Source: Ruthenibacterium lactatiformans
GTDB taxonomy: Bacteria > Bacillota > Clostridia > Oscillospirales > Ruminococcaceae
Length of the DNA stretch: 14,417 nt
Direction of reading: 5' to 3'
NCBI RefSeq assembly: GCF_000949455.1
Contig: NZ_JXXK01000051.1
Span: forward strand, 1 to 14,417
Positions 1-7,085 of this stretch are shown here, one piece after another; positions within the stretch are counted from its first letter, which is position 1, and each line of letters starts with the position of its first letter. The notes below the pieces were generated by a model. It was not told where the DNA came from, did not search any database, and saw only the letters and a program-made list of their open reading frames with translations. Both the position numbers and the translations under genes were made by a program.

Positions 1-13
1 CCGGCGCTCTTTG

Positions 14-41
14 GTTACTTTCTTAACATTAAGAAAGTAAC
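14..41. repeat. perfect 13-bp inverted repeat
   Basis: GTTACTTTCTTAA (14-26) is followed after CA by its exact reverse complement TTAAGAAAGTAAC (29-41). It is unusually AT-rich for this neighbourhood. It may be a protein-binding palindrome or the end of a dispersed repeat. A T-run typical of an intrinsic terminator is absent on both sides. Confidence 0.75.
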
Positions 42-102
42 GCCATCGGCAGATTTCGTAATCGGCCCCGCGAAAGCGGGGGACTTTCCTCTTTTCCCAC
101 AC

Positions 103-210
103 GCGGCTTCCGTTCCCGCCCCGGCCCTTGCTCCCGTTCGGTCGCATTTCGCCTGCGGCGAAACCGCGCGGCCGGTCGTTGCCTCCGCCGGGGCGGGAAC
201 AGGAAGCCGC
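103..210. repeat. long imperfect inverted repeat, 23-bp arms
   Basis: The arm at 103-125 (starting GCGGCTTCC) pairs with 187-210 over 23 bp with one extra A at 201. Inside lies a second hairpin, TTTCGCC (147-153), loop TGC, GGCGAAA (157-163). The result is a tall branched structure of about 108 nt outside any credible gene. Its function is not known to me. It could be a dispersed palindromic repeat or a structured transcript end. Confidence 0.65.
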
Positions 211-230
211 GCTCCCCAAAGCCCCGCCGC

Positions 231-1535
231 TCACCCTTCCAGCTCAAGGTCCCGCATCGCGGGATTTTCGATGAGGCCGCCCTCCTGCGTGAAGCGCGAG
301 CCGTGGCAGGGGCAGTCCCACGAATGCTCCTGCGCGTTCCATTTCAGCGCGCAGCCCATGTGCGGGCAGCGCGGCGCCGTGGGCGTGAGCAGGCTTGCCG
401 CGGCCTCCAGCGCGTTCAGCGCAAGCTGCGGACGCAGCATGCTGCGGGAGGGGGAAAACACCGGAGCGTCGTCCGGCCTTTTGCCCTGCACCATATCCGT
501 GAGCAGCATGGCCGCCGCCATCGCGGAGGTCATTCCCCATTTGTTGAAGCCCGTGGCCGCGTACAGGTTTTCCGTGCGGGCCGAATACGGGCCGATATAA
601 GGCACGCCGTCCAGCGTCATGCAGTCCTGCGCGGCCCAGCGGTACCGTATGTGGGCGCGGGGATAATGCCGCTTTGCAAAGGCTTCCAGCTCCCGCCATC
701 CGCCGCCCTGCTTTCCCGTGCGGTGGCTGCCGCCGCCCAGCAGCAGCATTCCCTGCGCGTTCCGGAAGGACAGGCCCTCCGCGGCCTCGTCCACATACAT
801 ACCGCCCACGTTCGCCGCGTTTTCCAGCGCAAGCACATAGGAGCGGTGCTGGTACATCTTCAGAAAATAGCTTCCGTGCCGGTTGAGGAACGGAAAATGC
901 GTCGTCACGATGACCTTCTCCGCGCGGATCGTCCCGCGGTCGGTAACGGCGCTCGTCCCCTCCAGCCTGCGCACGGGCGTGTGCTCGTAGGCCCGCAGCC
1001 CTCTGGCCGCGGCCGCGGCAAAGCGCAGCGGGTCGAACTGGGCCTGGCGCTCGAACCGCACGGCTCCCGCCACCGGAAAAGGCAGCGGCAGCTTGTCCGT
1101 AAAGCCCGCGTGGAACCCCAGCTTCTCCAGCGCCGCAAGCTCCTTTTCCAGCTTTCCCCGGTCGTCCAGGGAATAGACAAACGCGTCCTTTTCCTCGAAC
1201 CCGCAGTCGATCTCCCGGCACATGCCGCGGTAGCGCGCCAGCGCCGCCTCGTTGGCGTGCAGGTACATCCCCGCCTTTTCCGCGCCGAAGCGGCGCAGCA
1301 GCCCGTCGTATACCAGCCCGTGCTGGGACGTTATCTTCGCGGTGGTGTTCCCGGTGGTGCCGGCGCATAACCGGTCCGCCTCCGCCAGCACACAATCCAC
1401 GCCCGCCTGCCGCAAAAAATGCGCGCACAAAATCCCCGCCATCCCGCCGCCGATGACCAAAACGTCCGTCCGGACGTCCCCCTCCAGCCGCCCGTATTCC
1501 GGCATCGCCGCCGTGTCCCGCCACATCGAAAGCAT
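231..1535 (-). CDS. FAD-dependent oxidoreductase with C-terminal Rieske domain
   Basis: This 434-residue protein starts with a DAO-type FAD fold: VIGGGMAG (27-34) forms the dinucleotide-binding loop, and NTTAKITSQHGL follows in the FAD region, as in the YhfW-like clostridial and bacillar family. The last 45 residues form a Rieske [2Fe-2S] domain: CPHMGC then WDCPCHGS. The predicted ligands are C390, H392, C408 and H411, with C395 and C410 as the usual disulfide pair. It is probably a cytoplasmic oxidoreductase passing electrons between FAD and the cluster; the substrate cannot be inferred. The open frame extends upstream to 1763, but that extension crosses the terminator at 1635-1679 and lacks homology. 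The start at 1535 follows a purine-rich GGAATGGGG and gives the family-like N-terminus MLSMWRDT. It is somewhat shorter than typical ~500-residue relatives. Confidence 0.9.
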   Translation of the reverse strand: MLSMWRDTAAMPEYGRLEGDVRTDVLVIGGGMAGILCAHFLRQAGVDCVLAEADRLCAGTTGNTTAKITSQHGLVYDGLLRRFGAEKAGMYLHANEAALARYRGMCREIDCGFEEKDAFVYSLDDRGKLEKELAALEKLGFHAGFTDKLPLPFPVAGAVRFERQAQFDPLRFAAAAARGLRAYEHTPVRRLEGTSAVTDRGTIRAEKVIVTTHFPFLNRHGSYFLKMYQHRSYVLALENAANVGGMYVDEAAEGLSFRNAQGMLLLGGGSHRTGKQGGGWRELEAFAKRHYPRAHIRYRWAAQDCMTLDGVPYIGPYSARTENLYAATGFNKWGMTSAMAAAMLLTDMVQGKRPDDAPVFSPSRSMLRPQLALNALEAAASLLTPTAPRCPHMGCALKWNAQEHSWDCPCHGSRFTQEGGLIENPAMRDLELEG

Positions 1536-1634
1536 CCGTTTTCCCCATTCCGTCCCTGTTTTTGTGCGGCGCCCGCGTATCATGCCGCCACGGATAGTGT
1601 TTACCGCGCGCCGCCCCCTATGCGGCGCCGTGCA

Positions 1635-1679
1635 AAAACGCCCTGTCTTCCGCCGTAAAAGCAGAAAACAGGGCGTTTT
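1635..1679 (-). terminator. intrinsic terminator of the GGDEF gene
   Basis: A 12-bp perfect stem (AAAACGCCCTGT 1635-1646 with ACAGGGCGTTTT 1668-1679) closes a 21-nt loop. On the minus strand it is followed by a T-run (TTTTTGCA). It lies 23 bp after the stop of the GGDEF gene and about 100 bp before the Rieske oxidoreductase start, so the two minus-strand genes are probably separate transcription units. Confidence 0.8.
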
Positions 1680-1701
1680 CGGAGTATGCACGCCGCGGCG
1701 C

Positions 1702-2331
1702 TCACAGCAGCACCACGCAGTTGCGTCCGTTCTTTTTGGCAATGTACAGCGCGCGGTCCGCACGGCTCACAAGGTCCTGCAGCACGGGCGCGCTGCCGTC
1801 CCGCGCCGGGCTGTACACCGTTACGCCCACGCTCACCGTCAGCGGGCCCGCGCAGCAGCCGTCCGGCGCACAGGGGCCAAGCTCCTCCACGGCGCGGCGC
1901 AGGCGCGCTGCCTGGCGCATGGCTTCGGCCGTGTCCCGGCAGGGCGTGCACAGCAGAAATTCCTCGCCGCCGAACCGGCATACCATGTCCGAGGAGCGCG
2001 CCAGCACGCTCTGCAGCGCGCCGCCCACGCGGCAAAGCGCGCCGTCGCCCGCAAGGTGGCCGTGCGCGTCGTTGTATTCCTTGAAATGGTCGATATCCGC
2101 CATCAGAACAGCCATCGGCTTTTCGCAGCGGCGGCACATGGCCAGCATGGTCTCCGCCTTTTCCTGCCCGCCCCGGCGGTTCAAAAGGCCCGTGAGCATG
2201 TCGGTGCCGCACTCCCGCCGCAGCTGTTCAATGCGCCGTTCGTCCCCCGCCCGCGCTCTGCGCGAGAGCACGCGCCCCGTGGCGTATGCCGCAAAAACGA
2301 ACGCGCCCGCGCGCAGCGCCGCGGCCAGCAC
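1702..2331 (-). CDS. membrane-anchored GGDEF protein, probable diguanylate cyclase
   Basis: This 209-residue protein has a short N-terminal hydrophobic segment (about 2-22), a charged linker, and one GGDEF domain from about residue 42 to the end. Visible signatures are DMLTGLLNRRG, the metal-site stretch ADIDHFKEYND (Asp79/Asp81), and the active-site loop RFGGEEF (121-125). An RSSD motif five residues before GGEEF matches the inhibitory I-site, so product feedback is likely. It probably makes cyclic di-GMP from two GTP. There is no sensory domain beyond the hydrophobic segment. The start is a GTG at 2331 with a weak ribosome binding site. A stop in the same frame lies upstream without any ATG between, so either GTG is right or the N-terminus has been altered. 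Confidence 0.85.
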   Translation of the reverse strand: MLAAALRAGAFVFAAYATGRVLSRRARAGDERRIEQLRRECGTDMLTGLLNRRGGQEKAETMLAMCRRCEKPMAVLMADIDHFKEYNDAHGHLAGDGALCRVGGALQSVLARSSDMVCRFGGEEFLLCTPCRDTAEAMRQAARLRRAVEELGPCAPDGCCAGPLTVSVGVTVYSPARDGSAPVLQDLVSRADRALYIAKKNGRNCVVLL

Positions 2332-2594
2332 ACACCGGCCCGCGCCTTTGTCATATCTGCTGATGATCGCTCCCGCCCCTTTTCAAATTTCCACATATTC
2401 CCATTTTCATCCCTTTGATTGTAGCAGGAAGCAATGTCGAAAAAGCGCAAAGCATGCCCTGCATAAAGGTGAGCATACAGAAGAAAACCGGAGGATTTCA
2501 AAGCAAAACCCGCTTTTTTTACGGAATCTACAGGAAAAACAGCGTTTTTTCGCGGTTTCTGCAAAAATATTGCGAAAAAAATGGGTAAAATATA
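2332..2594. other. AT-rich divergent intergenic region
   Basis: No gene is apparent. The composition is far more AT-rich than the flanks. On the minus strand a TACAAT at 2423-2418, about 90 nt before the GGDEF start, is a possible -10 box, but no good -35 sits at normal distance. The 3' part holds the inverted repeat at 2545-2580 in front of the pot promoter. Confidence 0.4.
2545..2580. repeat. inverted repeat upstream of the pot promoter
   Basis: TTTTTTCGC (2545-2553) and GCGAAAAAA (2572-2580) are exact reverse complements separated by 18 nt. They end 14 bp before the -35 box of the pot promoter. The position and AT-richness fit an activator or repressor site or an UP-like element. No regulator can be named from sequence alone. 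Confidence 0.45.
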
Positions 2595-2623
2595 TTGACA
2601 AACCGGCAAGCGGCCCGTATAGT
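2595..2623 (+). promoter_or_regulatory. near-consensus vegetative promoter of the pot operon
   Basis: TTGACA (2595-2600), a 17-bp spacer and TATAGT (2618-2623) match the housekeeping sigma consensus in 11 of 12 positions. The predicted transcription start is near 2630, leaving a leader of about 150 nt before potA. Confidence 0.9.
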
Positions 2624-2631
2624 ATCATTTG

Positions 2632-2783
2632 TGCGCTGCAAAGCGCAGCCATCTTAACATACGCCAGCGTAACATGCGCCGCTGCAGCCGCTCCTTCGGG
2701 CGGTGTAACAAACCTTTTGCGGGGTGGCGCTCTCTTCGCTGGGCCCGGGGCTTCCCCGGGAAAAGCCGCAAAGGGGGATGCAT
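2632..2783 (+). promoter_or_regulatory. structured 5' leader of the pot operon
   Basis: The leader contains a hairpin at its very start (TGCGCT 2632-2637 with AGCGCA 2642-2647). It then has a direct repeat (TAACATACGCC 2655-2665 and TAACATGCGCC 2670-2680, 15-bp period). A small hairpin at 2688-2703 and a 7-bp GC stem (CCCGGGG 2744-2750, CCCCGGG 2754-2760) follow, the last just before the ribosome binding site AAGGGGG (2771-2777). It could act in post-initiation control. I do not recognise a known riboswitch class and see no terminator within it. Confidence 0.4.
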
Positions 2784-3830
2784 ATGGACAATTCTATCAT
2801 CGTTGCACTGAAAAACATTGTTGTCGATTTCGACGGCGAGCCCATTTTAACAGGGCTTTCCCTCGACATCCATGACAAGGAGTTCGTCACACTGCTGGGG
2901 CCTTCGGGCTGCGGGAAAACGACGACGCTCCGCGTCATCGGAGGGTTCGTGGAGCCGAGATCGGGCAATGTTTTTTTTGCGGGCAGGGACATCACGCGCC
3001 TGCCGCCGTACAAACGGCAGGTCAACACCGTGTTCCAGAAATACGCGCTGTTCCCGCACCTGAACGTGTTCGAGAACGTGGCGTTCGGCCTGCGGCTGCA
3101 GAAGCTGGACGAAAAAGAGATCCGCTCCCGCTGCCTGGAGATGCTGGAGCTGGTGGGCCTGAAGGGCTACGAGCGGCGCAACACGGCCGCGCTCTCCGGC
3201 GGGCAGCAGCAGCGCGTGGCCATCGCGCGGGCGCTTGTGAACCATCCGAAGGTGCTTTTGCTGGACGAGCCGCTGGGCGCGCTGGACCTGAAGCTGCGCA
3301 AGGATATGCAGATCGAGCTCAAGCGCATCCAGCAGAGCCTTGACATCACGTTCATTTACGTCACCCACGACCAGGAGGAGGCCCTCACCATGTCGGACAC
3401 CGTCGTGGTGATGAACCGGGGCGACATCCAGCAGATCGGCTCGCCCCAGGATATCTACAACGAACCGAACAACGCCTTTGTGGCGGATTTCATCGGCGAA
3501 TCCAACATCCTGGACGGCGTGATGCTGCGGGACTTCCGCGTGGAATTCGCCGGGCAGGAATTCACCTGCGTGGACGCGGGCTTCGGCAGCCGGGAGATCG
3601 TGCAGGTGGTGGTGCGCCCGGAGGACATCCAGGTGGTGCCCGCCATTCAGGGCCAGCTGACGGGCCTGGTGGAAAACGTCATCTTCAAGGGCGTGCATTA
3701 CGAGATGCACGTGCGGCAGGCAGGCTACGAGTGGATCATCCACTCCACACAGGCGTCGCAGGTGGGCGAGCTCATCGGCATGAACATCGGGCCGGACGAG
3801 ATCCACATCATGCACCGCACGCAGGGGTGA
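2784..3830 (+). CDS. potA: spermidine/putrescine ABC transporter ATP-binding protein PotA
   Basis: This 348-residue ATPase energises polyamine import at the cytoplasmic face of the PotBC channel. It shows Walker A GPSGCGKT (39-46), Q-loop Q85, signature LSGGQQQR (about 138-144), Walker B LLLDEP with E162, D-loop GALD, and switch histidine H195 in THDQEEAL. The C-terminal ~100 residues fit the TOBE-type regulatory domain found in PotA-like ATPases. The ATG at 2784 lies 6 nt after the AGGGGG ribosome binding site. The ATG at 2778 is too close to it, and the GTG at 2724 would put extra residues over the leader hairpins. It is the first gene of potABCD, and potB follows after 6 bp. The substrate is assigned from the operon rather than from the ATPase alone. 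Confidence 0.93.
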   Translation: MDNSIIVALKNIVVDFDGEPILTGLSLDIHDKEFVTLLGPSGCGKTTTLRVIGGFVEPRSGNVFFAGRDITRLPPYKRQVNTVFQKYALFPHLNVFENVAFGLRLQKLDEKEIRSRCLEMLELVGLKGYERRNTAALSGGQQQRVAIARALVNHPKVLLLDEPLGALDLKLRKDMQIELKRIQQSLDITFIYVTHDQEEALTMSDTVVVMNRGDIQQIGSPQDIYNEPNNAFVADFIGESNILDGVMLRDFRVEFAGQEFTCVDAGFGSREIVQVVVRPEDIQVVPAIQGQLTGLVENVIFKGVHYEMHVRQAGYEWIIHSTQASQVGELIGMNIGPDEIHIMHRTQG

Positions 3831-3836
3831 CGGCCG

Positions 3837-4646
3837 ATGAAAAAGACAAAATGGACCGCTTCGCCCTATCTGGTATGGATGGTGGCGTTCATCGCCGTGC
3901 CGCTGGCCATCGTGGTGTATTTCGCATTCACCGATAAAGCCGGGCATTTTACGCTGGAAAACATCATGGGCCTGGGCGCGTACACCACGGTGTTTGCCCG
4001 CAGCATCGTCCTGGCGGCCATCGCCACGGCCATCTGCCTTGTGCTGGCCTTTCCCGTCAGCTACCTGCTCTCCCGCATGCGGCCCGCAAGCCAGCGCATG
4101 ATGCAGATGCTCATCATGCTTCCCATGTGGATGAATTTTCTGCTGCGCACCTATGCGTGGATGAGCCTTCTGGAGCACAACGGCATCATCAACCGCTTTC
4201 TGGGGCTGCTGGGCGTCGGGCCGTTCAACATGATCAACACCTCGGGCGCGGTGGTGCTGGGCATGGTGTACAATTACCTGCCCTATATGGTGCTGCCGCT
4301 GTACACCATCATGGTCAAAATTGACAACAGCGTCATCGAGGCCGCGCAGGACCTTGGCGCAAACGTGTACCACGTTGTGGCAAAGGTGCTGGTGCCGCTT
4401 TCCATGCCGGGCATCACCACGGGCATCACCATGGTGTTCGTGCCCAGCATCTCCACGTTCATCATCAGCCGCATGCTGGGCGGCGGCTCGAACCTGCTCA
4501 TCGGCGACCTCATCGAGCTGCAGTTCCTGGGCAACAGCTACAACTACAATCTCGGCAGCGCCATGAGCCTGGTGCTGATGGTCATTGTGCTTTTGTGCAT
4601 GAGCTTCACCACTGCCGACACCGAGGAAATGGAGGCGATGGTATGA
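3837..4646 (+). CDS. potB: spermidine/putrescine ABC transporter permease PotB
   Basis: This 269-residue integral membrane protein has about six hydrophobic segments (first at about 10-31). It carries the permease EAA loop EAAQDLGANVYHVV (168-181) followed by LVPLSMPGI, which docks onto the ATPase. It forms the translocation channel with PotC. The ribosome binding site is the AGGGGTGA spanning the potA stop, and the start lies 6 bp after that stop. Its end overlaps the potC start by 4 bp (ATGA), indicating translational coupling. Length and motif match the PotB/PotH family. Confidence 0.93.
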   Translation: MKKTKWTASPYLVWMVAFIAVPLAIVVYFAFTDKAGHFTLENIMGLGAYTTVFARSIVLAAIATAICLVLAFPVSYLLSRMRPASQRMMQMLIMLPMWMNFLLRTYAWMSLLEHNGIINRFLGLLGVGPFNMINTSGAVVLGMVYNYLPYMVLPLYTIMVKIDNSVIEAAQDLGANVYHVVAKVLVPLSMPGITTGITMVFVPSISTFIISRMLGGGSNLLIGDLIELQFLGNSYNYNLGSAMSLVLMVIVLLCMSFTTADTEEMEAMV

Positions 4647-5506
4647 AAAAGGGCCGCCTGCTTGCAAACGCATATCTGGTGCTGGTGTTCGGCTTTTTGT
4701 ACGTGCCCATCGCCGTGCTCATCGCGTTCAGCTTCAACGAAAGCAAAAGCCGCACCGTGTTCACGGGCTTTACCTTTAAATGGTACCAGAACCTGTTCCA
4801 CAACGACATGGTGCTGAAAAGCCTGGGCGTTTCGCTGGGCGTGGCCTTTGCGGCGGCGTGCATCGCCACCGTGGTGGGCACGCTGGCCGCCATCGGCATC
4901 AGCAGCATGAATAAGCGCGCCCGGGGCGCCGTCATGGCCGTCAGCTATGTGCCCGTCGTCAACCCGGAGATCATCACCGGCGTTTCGCTGATGCTGCTGT
5001 TCGTGGTGTTCAACCGACAGGTCAGCGCGGCGCTCTCGTGGCTTCTGCAGCGCGAGGTGGAGCTTCAGGGCTTCGGCCTGGGCACGCTGCTCATCGCGCA
5101 CATCACGTTCTGCCTGCCCTATGTCATCTTCAACGTCAGCCCTAAGCTGCGCCAGCTGGACCCGGCCGTTTACGACGCCGCGCTGGACCTTGGCTGCAAT
5201 CCCCGGCAGGCGTTTTTCAAGGTGGTGCTGCCGCAGCTCACGCCGGCCATCCTGTCGGCGTTTCTCATCAGCCTCACCTATTCCATTGATGATTTCATCA
5301 TTTCCTATTTCACCTCCGGCACCATGCAGACGCTGCCCATCGCCATTTACAGCATGACGAAGAAAAAGGTCAGCCCGGAGATCAACGCGCTTTCCGCCAT
5401 CATGTTCGTGGTGATTTTAACCATCATCCTCGCGGCCAACGCCGTGGATTCCGCAAAAGAGCGCCGCCTGCGCAGGGCCGCGCGCGCAGAGGAGGGCAGG
5501 CGATGA
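4643..5506 (+). CDS. potC: spermidine/putrescine ABC transporter permease PotC
   Basis: This 287-residue permease has about six membrane segments. Its EAA loop DAALDLGCNPRQAFFKVVLP (178-197) is typical of the PotC/PotI branch. It pairs with PotB in the membrane. A GGAGG at 4631-4635 lies 7 nt before the ATG at 4643, which overlaps the potB stop by 4 bp. An upstream in-frame ATG at 4595 lies inside potB and has no ribosome binding site. The 3' end overlaps potD by 4 bp. The tail after the last membrane segment is rich in arginine (KERRLRRAARAEEGRR). Confidence 0.93.
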   Translation: MKKGRLLANAYLVLVFGFLYVPIAVLIAFSFNESKSRTVFTGFTFKWYQNLFHNDMVLKSLGVSLGVAFAAACIATVVGTLAAIGISSMNKRARGAVMAVSYVPVVNPEIITGVSLMLLFVVFNRQVSAALSWLLQREVELQGFGLGTLLIAHITFCLPYVIFNVSPKLRQLDPAVYDAALDLGCNPRQAFFKVVLPQLTPAILSAFLISLTYSIDDFIISYFTSGTMQTLPIAIYSMTKKKVSPEINALSAIMFVVILTIILAANAVDSAKERRLRRAARAEEGRR

Positions 5507-6747
5507 AGCATATCCTGAAGGCAAAAAAACGCTTTTTGTGCCTGCTTCTTGCGGGCGCGCTTGCGGCCTGCCTGTCCCCCGCGGCCCTTGCCGCACCGGA
5601 CGGCGTGGAGGTTGCCCCCGGTTACGATTACACCCGCTTCAAGGACGCGGGCATTACGCTGAACGTCTACAACTGGGGCGAATACATCTCCAACGGCACC
5701 GACGGCTCCATGGATGTGGTGAAGGAATTTGAAAACCTGACGGGCATCCGCGTCAACTACACCACCTATGACACCAACGAGAGCCTGTACGCCAAGCTGA
5801 AAAGCGGCGGCGGCAATTACGACGTCATCATCCCCAGCGATTATATGATCGGCAAAATGGCCGCCGAGGGCATGCTGGAGGAGCTTGACCCCGCCAATAT
5901 CCCCAACGCGGCGCTCATCGGCGACGCATACCGCTCCAAACCGTTCGACCCTCAGAACAAATACAGCGTGGCCTATACCTGGGGCCTCGTGTGCATCGTG
6001 TACAACCGGACGATGGTGGACGAGGGCGACCTGGAACAGGGCTGGGGCATCCTGTGGGACGAAAAGTACGCCGGGCAGGTGCTGATGTTCAACAACAGCC
6101 GCGACGCGTTCGCCATTGCGGGCAAGCTGCTGGGCAATTCCATCAACCCCGGCTCCGTGCAGGAGATCGAGCAGGCGGCCGAAAAGCTGAAAGAGCAGAA
6201 ATCCGTGGTCCAGAGCTATGTGATGGACGAGGTGTTCGACAAAATGGGCGGCGGCGAGGCCGCGCTGGCCCCCTATTACGTGGGCGACGGCGTGACGATG
6301 ATGGCCGACAACCCCGACCTTGCCATGTTCATCCCCGCCGAGGGCACCAATATCTACATCGACGCCATGTGCATCCCCAAAGGCAGCCGGAACAAAGAGG
6401 CCGCGGAAATGTTCATCAACTTCATGTGTGAAACGCAGGTAGCGCTGGCCAATGCGGAGTACATCTGCTATTCCTCGCCGCAGGTAGAGGTCCCCGCGCT
6501 TCTGGACGAAGAGACCCGGGAGAACGAGATGATGTACCCCGGCGCAGACACGCTTTCCCGGTGCGAGACCATGGAGGTGCTGCCCGACGAGCTGAACAGC
6601 GCCATGGACAAGGCATGGAGCGATGTGCGCAGCTACGACGCCGCGGGCAACGGGTGGGTGATGCCGCTGATGCTGGTGGCAATGCTGGCCCTTTCCGGCG
6701 TAGGCTACTGGCGCAAAGCGGTACGCCGCCGGCGCAGCCAGTTTTAA
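5503..6747 (+). CDS. potD: polyamine-binding protein PotD with C-terminal membrane segment
   Basis: This 414-residue extracellular substrate-binding protein delivers polyamine to PotBC. The N-terminus is a signal peptide (MKHILKAKKR then a hydrophobic core) with a possible lipobox LAAC at 20-23. A signal peptidase I site ALA/A near 30 is the alternative. Family motifs include YNWGEYI (YNWTEY in E. coli PotD), IIPSDYMIGKM, NSRDAF and YIDAMCIPKGSRNKEAAE. The Asp of YIDAM matches the conserved polyamine-binding Asp257, while Tyr stands at the E. coli Trp255 position and the Glu171 equivalent is not acidic. Unusually, the C-terminus adds a hydrophobic helix (about 383-402) and the basic tail RKAVRRRRSQF. 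This would be a second membrane anchor or a cell-wall-sorting-like tail without LPXTG. The start overlaps potC by 4 bp. Confidence 0.92.
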   Translation: MKHILKAKKRFLCLLLAGALAACLSPAALAAPDGVEVAPGYDYTRFKDAGITLNVYNWGEYISNGTDGSMDVVKEFENLTGIRVNYTTYDTNESLYAKLKSGGGNYDVIIPSDYMIGKMAAEGMLEELDPANIPNAALIGDAYRSKPFDPQNKYSVAYTWGLVCIVYNRTMVDEGDLEQGWGILWDEKYAGQVLMFNNSRDAFAIAGKLLGNSINPGSVQEIEQAAEKLKEQKSVVQSYVMDEVFDKMGGGEAALAPYYVGDGVTMMADNPDLAMFIPAEGTNIYIDAMCIPKGSRNKEAAEMFINFMCETQVALANAEYICYSSPQVEVPALLDEETRENEMMYPGADTLSRCETMEVLPDELNSAMDKAWSDVRSYDAAGNGWVMPLMLVAMLALSGVGYWRKAVRRRRSQF

Positions 6748-6783
6748 ACGCCATTCCCTTTTTACAAGGCAATGAACGCAAAG

Positions 6784-6811
6784 GCGCCGCCGTTCTTCGG
6801 AACGGCGGCGC
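6784..6811 (+). terminator. strong hairpin at the end of the pot operon
   Basis: A perfect 12-bp stem (GCGCCGCCGTTC 6784-6795, loop TTCG, GAACGGCGGCGC 6800-6811) lies 36 bp after potD. No T-run follows, so termination may be weak or assisted. The core is identical to the terminator hairpins at 11239-11264 and 14065-14090, which read on the minus strand. Confidence 0.6.
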
Positions 6812-6882
6812 TCCTGTATGTCGAAAAAGACTAAGGCAAAGGCGCACAGTTCACGGCTGACGCCTGAAGCGTCGCCTCGCTT

Positions 6883-7004
6883 GCAGATTTTCCGGCAACT
6901 GTCACAAAAATGCTCGCGAATACACAAAGTATTCGCTGCGCTTTTTGTTTAACCTGCCAAAAAACCGGCCGGCGCGATTCGGCTCTTAGAATTGTGCGGT
7001 ATTG
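6883..7004 (+). repeat. palindromic repeat module A, copy 1
   Basis: This copy runs from GCAGATTTT through a hairpin (ACAAAAATGCTCGCGAATA 6904-6922, loop CACAAAG, imperfect arm 6930-6948), then TTTAACCTGC, GGCGCGATTCGG and AATTGTGCGGTATTGC. It matches the reverse complement of 14295-14417 over nearly its whole length. Short frames within it (for example the one starting MLANTQSIR) recur only because the repeat recurs, so I do not call them genes. No transposase is present; it resembles a REP- or MITE-like non-autonomous element. Confidence 0.75.
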
Positions 7005-7019
7005 CCCTAAAAAAACTGC

Positions 7020-7068
7020 TTGCCCGCCCGGCGCATGTCCGGGCGGGCAAACGGGTTTTCAACTTTTT
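7020..7068. repeat. repeat module B, copy 1
   Basis: TTGCCCGCCCGGCGCA... followed by AAACGGGTTTTCA also occurs at 14121-14168 in the same orientation, with a few substitutions. In this copy the palindrome is intact. Confidence 0.65.
7021..7049 (-). terminator. probable terminator of the alpha/beta hydrolase gene
   Basis: An 11-bp perfect stem (TGCCCGCCCGG 7021-7031 with CCGGGCGGGCA 7039-7049) is followed on the minus strand by AGCAG and a run of seven T (7015-7009). It lies about 70 bp after the hydrolase stop. It coincides with repeat module B. Confidence 0.55.
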
Positions 7069-7085
7069 CCTGCGGCGGCCCCCAC

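Larger units (their letters stand above)
1..230. other. non-coding, hairpin-rich region
   Basis: No convincing gene is visible. The only open frame (247-29, minus) is an arginine-rich low-complexity translation without a recognisable domain. The stretch holds three nested or adjacent inverted repeats: 14-41, a short GC hairpin at 66-81 (CCCCGC, loop GAAA, GCGGGG), and the long one at 103-210. It lies immediately downstream of the Rieske oxidoreductase stop on the minus strand, so part of it may act as a 3' end structure. The density of structure also suits a dispersed repeat or a structured RNA. Confidence 0.6.

Noticed and set aside
1536..1763. N-terminal extension of the Rieske oxidoreductase to 1763
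   Set aside because: It would read through the terminator of the GGDEF gene, adds a Cys/Arg-rich sequence without family resemblance, and the ATG at 1535 gives the expected N-terminus.
303..2418. long arginine-rich plus-strand frames over the Rieske and GGDEF genes
   Set aside because: They are reverse-frame shadows of genes with strong motifs, and no recognisable domain is present.
2847..4673. 608-codon open frame on the minus strand across potA and potB
   Set aside because: It is a His/Asp/Ala-rich shadow of the well-supported potA and potB frames in GC-rich DNA, with no motif or ribosome binding site.
5347..6927. 526-codon open frame on the minus strand across potD
   Set aside because: It is antisense to a clear potD, His/Val/Ala-rich low-complexity translation without a domain, and its first residues come from the repeat module.
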